A stretch of 10,226 nt of DNA from assembly GCA_028285285.1 (NCBI GenBank), contig JANQPW010000138.1:1-10226 (forward strand), written 5' to 3'. Source of the stretch: Silvanigrellales bacterium. GTDB taxonomy: Bacteria > Bdellovibrionota_B > Oligoflexia > Silvanigrellales > Silvanigrellaceae. This document shows, piece by piece, positions 5,804-10,226 of the stretch; positions within the stretch are counted from its first letter, which is position 1, and the number at the start of each line of letters is the position of its first letter. The position numbers and the translations under genes are program-made. The notes below the pieces were generated by a model. That model had not been told where the DNA came from. It saw only the letters and a program-made list of their open reading frames with translations, and did not search any database.

Positions 5804-6585
5804 TTTCCGCGGGCAGCCGTTTTCCAGCCCATTTCAATCGCCGACTGATCTCCAAACCTGAGCTCGGCATAGCTTTCGGCAGGGAGCTCTGCTCCCAGAC
5901 CCTGAGGTTTGGTGCCCGACATAATCTCCACAAACCTTTGCTTGAGGCCCAGCCGTCTTTCCACAAGGCCAATGGGAACAACGCTTTTTCCGGTGATGGT
6001 GTATTTGTCGCTGGCTCCGAGAGTGTGGCCAATTTCATGAAGAAGTTTTGTCACATTCCACACCCGGTCGGCTGGAATGGCAGAGGAGTTCCATTCCACA
6101 AACCCAATATGGCCCCGAGCCGATCCGACCGATTTTTCGGTCTTGTCATTTTTGTTCTTGCGGGAAATGTTCACAAACAGTCGAATGTGTGGCCTTCCAA
6201 AACTAGCTCCTCTCTTTTTGAACTCACTACGCAGTCGCAGAAGCAAAGAAACCCCTTCGAGAAGGGACCCCGGCGGTTCGATAGTGATGAGGTTTGTGGA
6301 GCGGGGTGCGCGAGCGAGGAAGCGAACCTGGGTTTTTCGACCGCTATGACGAGCAAACTCCTGTTGGAGCACCTGAGAAACAACCGGACCAATACAGCCT
6401 GCCCTCGGGCAAAGGAACTGGGCAACTTCCAATGTTTCCTCAGTCGGATTTGCGCCACTAGCATAGAGGAGTGCTTCAATGCGGATGCTTCTGCCAGAAA
6501 AGGCAATGCGATCATGGCGCAGCCAGAAAAAGAGCACCACAGACAGGCTAAGAAACACGATCCAAAAACACGCTCGGAATGACAA
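5800..6585 (-). CDS. Membrane-anchored metzincin-like zinc metallopeptidase
   Basis: The product has 261 residues. An N-terminal hydrophobic segment (about 6-22, flanked by arginine and by WLRHDR) would anchor it in the inner membrane with the catalytic part outside, or act as a signal peptide. The zinc motif HEIGHTLGASD (183-193) follows the HExxHxxGxxD/H pattern, with Asp as the third ligand as in snapalysin-type enzymes. IMSG (221-224) fits the Met-turn that defines metzincins. An insertion of about 30 residues separates the two, and it includes VVPIGLVERRLGLK. The start given is TTG, but the only strong ribosome site (GGGAGG) is 17 bases before it and better fits an in-frame ATC. It is the second gene of an operon, 38 bp after the lipoprotein gene. 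The peptidase call is good; the substrate is unknown. Confidence 0.8.
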   Translation of the reverse strand: MSFRACFWIVFLSLSVVLFFWLRHDRIAFSGRSIRIEALLYASGANPTEETLEVAQFLCPRAGCIGPVVSQVLQQEFARHSGRKTQVRFLARAPRSTNLITIEPPGSLLEGVSLLLRLRSEFKKRGASFGRPHIRLFVNISRKNKNDKTEKSVGSARGHIGFVEWNSSAIPADRVWNVTKLLHEIGHTLGASDKYTITGKSVVPIGLVERRLGLKQRFVEIMSGTKPQGLGAELPAESYAELRFGDQSAIEMGWKTAARGN

Positions 6586-6623
6586 TCCAAAGATGGAACG
6601 ATCCTCCCTACATTGAAGATTCC

Positions 6624-7844
6624 TTAGTTCGCTAAATTCGCCACTTCAAACAGCTTCCCGCCGGGAATGAAGAGGCCGTTGAAGCAGACCTCCGACACCT
6701 CGCCCTTCGTGAGGGGGTCAAGTCCGTCCCAATAGAGTTGCCAACTGTATGCCGACAAATAAATCTTCTCTTGGACTTTCCCATTCACCTTCACTTTTCT
6801 AATAAAACCGCTCCGATAGTCGGGTTGGTCGATATCCGATCCGGAGATATCGTCTGGGCTTATTCCATGTCTTTTGGAGATCGTCTCCCTTTTTGTGGGG
6901 AAGTTTCTTGGTTGTATGCAGAGCTTCGAGTTCCTTTGTCCTGGCTCGAATGCAATTCGCGATAACCCCAGCAAGAGTCGAGCTGAAGCCATAAACCCCA
7001 GAGGGCCGGTTGGTCTCTTTTCTTCGGAGTGTTCCCTCACGCGTTTGATGATGGCTTTGCCCTTTGCTGAATATTCAACAGACTCTGTGTAGGTGGAGTC
7101 ACCGTTGATCAGAAAACGGTAGTCTCCCGGTAAGATCTCAAAAGCGACGGTTTCACTCGTGATATCAAAAGGTCTTCCGGGAAGGAACAGGTTCGCGAGT
7201 CGCACACGGGTATTGGTCGTTTGATCACGACCGGCATGGTATTCTGTTCCTGGCTTTCCCTTTGTTGTCTCCTGAATATCGAAGTCCCACCGGTCAAAGT
7301 AAGAAACGGTTCCAACAACCTTCCAGTTGCTCTGAAGTGTGTGTTCCTCGATTTCAGGATCTGCTTTGTCAGTGAACACAAGCTTCCCTTCAATGGTTGC
7401 GTGGAAATTTCCCAGAGTTCCTGCAGGAGAGGTTGAAATGAACTTTCCCGAGATGGGAATATCGTCAGGCTTTTGACCATTTTCCTTTGAAACTGCGTTT
7501 TTCTCTCTGACTTTTCCTATGAGCTTCCAGAACTCACCGTCAAAAAGGACGGATGCGTTGACCTTTTTCATTTGCTCTGGCGTGAGTCGGTAGTCTTCTC
7601 CTGTGCAGGACTGGTAGCGTTTCATGAATTCCATGGCCATTTCGTTTTTCTCGTGAAAGATGTCAAACCAAATTTGTCGGTACCAGCCGGGAATGAGGGG
7701 GTTTGACCTCTTTCCCAGACAGGCGCGAGAGTCTCGAGCCGACAGGGCTACAGAGTCTGAGTGCTGTTGAGATCGGCTCACACAGCCCCAGATGAAATGG
7801 AAAAGAAAGGCACAGAGAATGGTGATTTTCGCATGTCGGCACAT
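6624..7844 (-). CDS. Probable exported lipoprotein of unknown family, 406 residues
   Basis: The protein begins with a short charged region and a hydrophobic stretch (KITILCAFLFHFIWGC) that ends at Cys21. The IWGC context resembles a lipobox but has an unusual Trp, so it may be a lipoprotein or a normal secreted protein. The ATG has AGGAG seven bases upstream, so the start is secure. The mature part is rich in beta-strand-like segments (for example the 180-230 and 240-275 regions, with RFLINGDSTYTESVEYSAKGKAII) and carries scattered cysteines that could pair. The C-terminus, near EKIYLSAYSWQLYWDGLDPL, reads as another folded domain. I do not recognise a family. It precedes the metzincin-like gene by 38 bp in the same direction, so a shared envelope task, possibly as partner or substrate, is a reasonable but unproven inference. 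Confidence 0.72.
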   Translation of the reverse strand: MCRHAKITILCAFLFHFIWGCVSRSQQHSDSVALSARDSRACLGKRSNPLIPGWYRQIWFDIFHEKNEMAMEFMKRYQSCTGEDYRLTPEQMKKVNASVLFDGEFWKLIGKVREKNAVSKENGQKPDDIPISGKFISTSPAGTLGNFHATIEGKLVFTDKADPEIEEHTLQSNWKVVGTVSYFDRWDFDIQETTKGKPGTEYHAGRDQTTNTRVRLANLFLPGRPFDITSETVAFEILPGDYRFLINGDSTYTESVEYSAKGKAIIKRVREHSEEKRPTGPLGFMASARLLLGLSRIAFEPGQRNSKLCIQPRNFPTKRETISKRHGISPDDISGSDIDQPDYRSGFIRKVKVNGKVQEKIYLSAYSWQLYWDGLDPLTKGEVSEVCFNGLFIPGGKLFEVANLAN

Positions 7845-7860
7845 TGACTCGCTCCTGGTC

Positions 7861-7874
7861 AGAGGTGTTCCTCT
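7861..7874. repeat. Short inverted repeat AGAGG-TGTT-CCTCT
   Basis: Five-base arms match perfectly around a 4-base centre, between the divergent lipoprotein and DUF1801 genes. It lies about 17 bases before the lipoprotein ATG, in its expected leader, and could be a small hairpin or operator. No T tract follows on either strand. Confidence 0.3.
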
Positions 7875-7888
7875 AGTGTGACTTCTGC

Positions 7889-7918
7889 TTGACTATTCTC
7901 AAACGTGGTGTTCAGAAT
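7889..7918 (+). promoter_or_regulatory. Candidate promoter of the DUF1801 gene
   Basis: TTGACT (7889-7894, five of six consensus bases) is followed after 18 bases by CAGAAT (7913-7918, four of six). Transcription would start near 7925, about 50 bases before the ATG. No equally good promoter was found for the divergent lipoprotein gene. Confidence 0.4.
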
Positions 7919-7977
7919 GTTGACTCTGCGGGAAACTCGAGTCGGCGGAGCTCTCTCGCTCGATGGGAAGCTCGTAA

Positions 7978-8376
7978 ATGGGGAAAAGAACCATGAATCC
8001 TGCCTTCAGTTCCTACCCACCCACAATTCGCACCAAGCTAGAGAAACTGCATGTTCTTATTCTTCAAGCGGCAGCCGAGGCCGAAGAAGTGGGAGAAGTG
8101 GAGCAATCTCTGAAGTGGGGCCAGGCAAGTTACTGCCCCGCCAAGCCCCGGGTTGGAACAGCTGTTCGCCTGGGCTGGAGAAAGTCGGAGCCCAACACCT
8201 ACGCCCTTTTTTTTCATTGCCAAACCAACCTTGCAGGTCAGTTCAAGCGTCGTTTTCCCGGTGTGTTCACTTACGATGGAAACCGGGCCATTGTTTTTTC
8301 GGTGAAAGACAAGATTCCAGTCGTCAAGCTCAAAGAGTGCATCAAGATGGCCTTCACCTACTACTTGCGGAAATGA
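7978..8376 (+). CDS. DUF1801 domain protein (YdhG-like fold)
   Basis: The product has 132 residues, is cytosolic, and is close to the usual size of DUF1801 proteins. Its core reads ESLKWGQASYCPAK-like (VEQSLKWGQASY near 41-52), the signature of the family. It is followed by the strands VRLGWRK and TYALFFHCQTNL, then the closing segment NRAIVFSVKDKIPVVKLKECIKMAFTYYLRK, all in the expected order. The biochemical function of DUF1801 is not established. The ATG at 7978 has GGGAAG about seven bases upstream; an alternative in-frame ATG at 7993 has the purine-rich GGGAAAAG before it. It lies downstream of a candidate promoter and 77 bp ahead of the large lipoprotein gene, with which it may or may not be co-transcribed. 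Confidence 0.85.
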   Translation: MGKRTMNPAFSSYPPTIRTKLEKLHVLILQAAAEAEEVGEVEQSLKWGQASYCPAKPRVGTAVRLGWRKSEPNTYALFFHCQTNLAGQFKRRFPGVFTYDGNRAIVFSVKDKIPVVKLKECIKMAFTYYLRK

Positions 8377-8387
8377 GATCAGTGTCG

Positions 8388-8396
8388 TGATAAAGT
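8388..8396 (+). promoter_or_regulatory. Weak candidate extended -10 for the large lipoprotein gene
   Basis: TGATAAAGT at 8388-8396 fits a TGn extended -10 with TAAAGT. The nearest -35-like TTGCGG (8365-8370) is 20 bases away and inside the preceding gene. The support is thin. Confidence 0.22.
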
Positions 8397-8453
8397 AAAT
8401 CTGTTCGTTTTTGCCAACGTCGGCTGTTTTTCAATTGCACGAGGAGCTAGGAA

Positions 8454-9884
8454 ATGAAACAGGGTGTCTTCACCACTTATGTGATTTTGGGGCTGGGAAT
8501 AGCATTTGCTCCGGGTTGCGGCGAGCTTGGAGGGCTCTTCGGCGAAGAGGATGACGACAACAATGAGAACTCCCAGGTAGAAATCAACACAAGCTTGAAT
8601 CTCGTAGCCACAAGTTCTTATTCCAATCAGCAATCTTTGTCCCTTGCGGCCACTGAAGGGAATGTTGTGAGCACCTGTGGGGCAACTTATCAGGCTCAAG
8701 ATCAGGCTGCTGGACCAGCGGAAAGTGTCAAAGTTCGGTTGAAGAGCATCACATTGAGATCTGACCTCCACGGAACAACTTCAGATCTGTTCACGTCTTC
8801 TGATGCCAACGGAACCGAACTCACGCTCACAAATGGCACAGTTGATATTTCTGGCCTCACGCTCAACACAACCTTGATTGAGGAAACATATAACCATCTC
8901 AAATTTACCTTTGTTAACGAAGGAAAAATCAAGGGATGCATCACCGAAAAATGGAAGAGCAACTCAGAGACCTCTGGCGCGGAGTGTGTGGCAAGCGACA
9001 TCACGAAGAACTGCGAGCCGATTGTTGAAGGAACCTACACCTTCTGCACAAAGGCAGCTCAAGACACCTTCACGGTGATGTCGGGTGGGGCCTATGTGGG
9101 CAGAGCAACCTATCAAGCCACGGCCGCTGAAGAAACGACCTTCCCGCTGAACATTCGCGAAGCATACAAGGGTTCCCCTGACCGTGCTGCTAACTTTGAG
9201 GTGGACATTCGAATACCGCCTCTTGCAATTGGTGCAGGAGCGCAAAAACGAACGGAAGAGCCCGCTCCAGGGGCCGAGGGCGAAGCGGCTGCTCCAGTTG
9301 AACCCACAACGGTTGAAACCAACCTGGAGCTCACCATTCTTGTGGATCTGAACACATTCTTACGCTTCGAAGGAAACACCCGAAAAGATCTGGGACCCAG
9401 CGGAAAAGTGTGGGGAACCCACAACATTGCTTTCTTCTACACAACCTACCTTCCCGATGTGATGACAGCCTTTCTGGGAGCTCCAGGAACCATCGAAGGC
9501 TATCTTGTTGAGCACTGCTCCTCACCCAATGATTCTGAGCAGCTCACAAAGGCGTGGTTCACCCTGATGTTCGACGCTGCGAATCAATTGAAGGCAGGAA
9601 CTGCGAGTGTTTACGACGACTCGGGTTACATTGTTCTTAAGGGGAACTTCACACCCAGCGATGATCCCAAGAAGCCCTCAAAGGTGAATGCGGATGGCAC
9701 GGTTGATCTGGTGAAGCCAGATACTGATCAAAATGGAAAAGTGACAGGGTTTGAGTCTGTAGCTGGCTTCAAGCGTTTGGGGCTCAATGAAACAAACAGC
9801 CTGCCAAAAACCAATATGACCCTGCTTCCCCGCAATGGGCAGGCCAGAGCACAGGCCACCACCGAGTACAAGCGGCTGCTCTAA
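8454..9884 (+). CDS. Large outer-membrane-type lipoprotein, 476 residues, family uncertain (DUF4382-like N-terminal half possible)
   Basis: GAGGAG 8-13 bases before the ATG supports the start. The N-terminus (YVILGLGIAFAPGC) ends in a lipobox-like APGC with Cys22. It is followed by a Gly-rich and very acidic, disordered-looking tether (GEEDDDNNENS, about 30-40), typical of surface lipoproteins. A beta-rich domain follows (SVKVRLKSITLRSDLHGTT, then GTVDISGLTLNTTL and TYNHLKFTFVNEG). Its order resembles DUF4382-type carbohydrate-binding or adhesin-like domains, but this is not certain. Several cysteines cluster at about 160-200 and may form disulphides in the periplasm. A Pro/Ala/Glu-rich linker (about 263-290) divides this from a second domain with FLRFEGNTRK and a VEHC segment. 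There is no catalytic signature. The 3' end converges on the fasciclin gene 12 bp away. Confidence 0.78.
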   Translation: MKQGVFTTYVILGLGIAFAPGCGELGGLFGEEDDDNNENSQVEINTSLNLVATSSYSNQQSLSLAATEGNVVSTCGATYQAQDQAAGPAESVKVRLKSITLRSDLHGTTSDLFTSSDANGTELTLTNGTVDISGLTLNTTLIEETYNHLKFTFVNEGKIKGCITEKWKSNSETSGAECVASDITKNCEPIVEGTYTFCTKAAQDTFTVMSGGAYVGRATYQATAAEETTFPLNIREAYKGSPDRAANFEVDIRIPPLAIGAGAQKRTEEPAPGAEGEAAAPVEPTTVETNLELTILVDLNTFLRFEGNTRKDLGPSGKVWGTHNIAFFYTTYLPDVMTAFLGAPGTIEGYLVEHCSSPNDSEQLTKAWFTLMFDAANQLKAGTASVYDDSGYIVLKGNFTPSDDPKKPSKVNADGTVDLVKPDTDQNGKVTGFESVAGFKRLGLNETNSLPKTNMTLLPRNGQARAQATTEYKRLL

Positions 9885-9890
9885 ACAGTG

Positions 9891-9910
9891 CCGACCTTAG
9901 TCTGGGTCGG
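9891..9910. terminator. Possible shared hairpin between convergent genes
   Basis: CCGACC (9891-9896) and GGTCGG (9905-9910) can pair as a perfect 6-bp GC-rich stem with an 8-base loop. It lies just after the lipoprotein stop and over the fasciclin stop. No T tract follows on either strand, so efficient intrinsic termination is doubtful, and the right arm also encodes the last Asp-Pro codons of the fasciclin gene. Confidence 0.33.
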
Positions 9911-10226
9911 AATCGGTGATCACATCATCGAGAATGTGAATGATGCCGTTGGAAGCGCGAACATCTGCTTGGAGCAGCGTTGCGTTGCCAATACGCACAG
10001 CTTCTTCGCTGACGTCTACCCGAAGGGGTTGCTCTGAAATGGTTTCGAGCACTCCTGCTTCCAGCACAGCTGCCGCATCGAACTCACCGGCCACCACGTG
10101 AAGCTTCAAGATACTGGCCAGCTGCTCAGGGTTGGCCAGGAGCTCGTCAATCACGTCTTGACCCAGTTTGGCGAAAGCTGCATCGGTAGGGGCAAAAACA
10201 GTGAAGGGGCCTTCTCCAGCCAGGGC
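9897..10226 (-). CDS. Fasciclin (FAS1) domain protein, 5' end beyond the window
   Basis: The frame stays open to the window edge, so the gene is partial and its start is not visible; the internal GTG at 10152-10154 is not the start. The readable 109 residues hold most of one FAS1 domain. The first conserved block is GPFTVFAPTDAAFAKL, followed by the helix LLANPEQLASILKLHVVAGEF. The closing block is GNATLLQADVRASNGIIHILDDVI, ending shortly afterwards in an acidic DSDPD tail. Bacterial FAS1 proteins are normally exported and take part in adhesion or surface interactions. A signal peptide is expected upstream but cannot be seen. The gene converges on the large lipoprotein gene, so both may act at the cell surface, though they are not in one operon. 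Confidence 0.92.
   Translation of the reverse strand, partial: ALAGEGPFTVFAPTDAAFAKLGQDVIDELLANPEQLASILKLHVVAGEFDAAAVLEAGVLETISEQPLRVDVSEEAVRIGNATLLQADVRASNGIIHILDDVITDSDPD

Noticed and set aside
5938..6582. A 214-codon plus-strand open frame opposite the metzincin-like gene
   Set aside because: The minus-strand frame carries a transmembrane segment, a zinc motif and a Met-turn. The plus-strand translation has no domain and no ribosome site, so it is a shadow.
7905..8390. A 161-codon plus-strand frame overlapping the DUF1801 gene
   Set aside because: The DUF1801 signature is in the other frame; this one is Ser/Arg-rich and has no recognisable content.
8413..8429. GCCAACGTCGGC followed by TTTTT as a terminator after the DUF1801 gene
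   Set aside because: Only three base pairs form in the stem, which is too weak for an intrinsic terminator.

Overview
This is a chromosome-like window from a Gram-negative bacterium, with G+C content near 50% by eye. It has short intergenic gaps, frequent GTG and TTG starts, and several exported or lipid-anchored proteins. No rRNA, tRNA, phage, IS or CRISPR sequence is visible. The mix of a peptide-binding protein, lipoprotein-like proteins with no obvious family and putative zinc peptidases would fit Bdellovibrionota or a related predatory or environmental lineage. That placement is an inference only, because no marker gene is present.

Layout. (1) 1-1809, minus strand: a 57-residue secreted small protein not found by ordinary length cut-offs (1636-1809) is coupled through a GTGA overlap to a family 5 (oligopeptide-type) solute-binding protein (23-1639). 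(2) 1966-3078, minus strand: a compact operon encodes an ArsR-type repressor, an antibiotic-biosynthesis-monooxygenase-like (ABM) small protein and a calycin-like barrel protein. It is preceded by two identical-architecture operators, TTAGC-N6-GCTAA. (3) 3172-4834: a TetR/AefR-type regulator (minus) and a short-chain dehydrogenase (plus) are transcribed divergently. They flank a 120-bp control region with three palindromes, and the two outer ones share TACAC/GTGTA arms and cover the predicted -10 elements. (4) 4904-7844: a cytosolic HExxH protein (plus) converges, with a 4-bp overlap, on a two-gene minus-strand operon. That operon encodes a probable lipoprotein and a membrane-anchored metzincin-like peptidase. 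(5) 7978-9884, plus strand: a DUF1801 protein and a large lipoprotein. (6) 9897-end, minus strand: a fasciclin (FAS1) domain protein that runs off the window.

The regulatory logic is the clearest signal. Two different one-component repressors sit back to back, each with its own readable operator family. ArsR probably autoregulates its ABM/calycin operon, and TetR probably controls itself and the dehydrogenase. The enzymes look suited to small hydrophobic or reactive compounds. The remaining genes are envelope proteins and putative zinc peptidases of unknown substrate. I see no defence system, secondary-metabolite cluster or mobile element. The least-described items are the short secreted peptide, the nested palindromes and the pair of zinc-peptidase-like genes.
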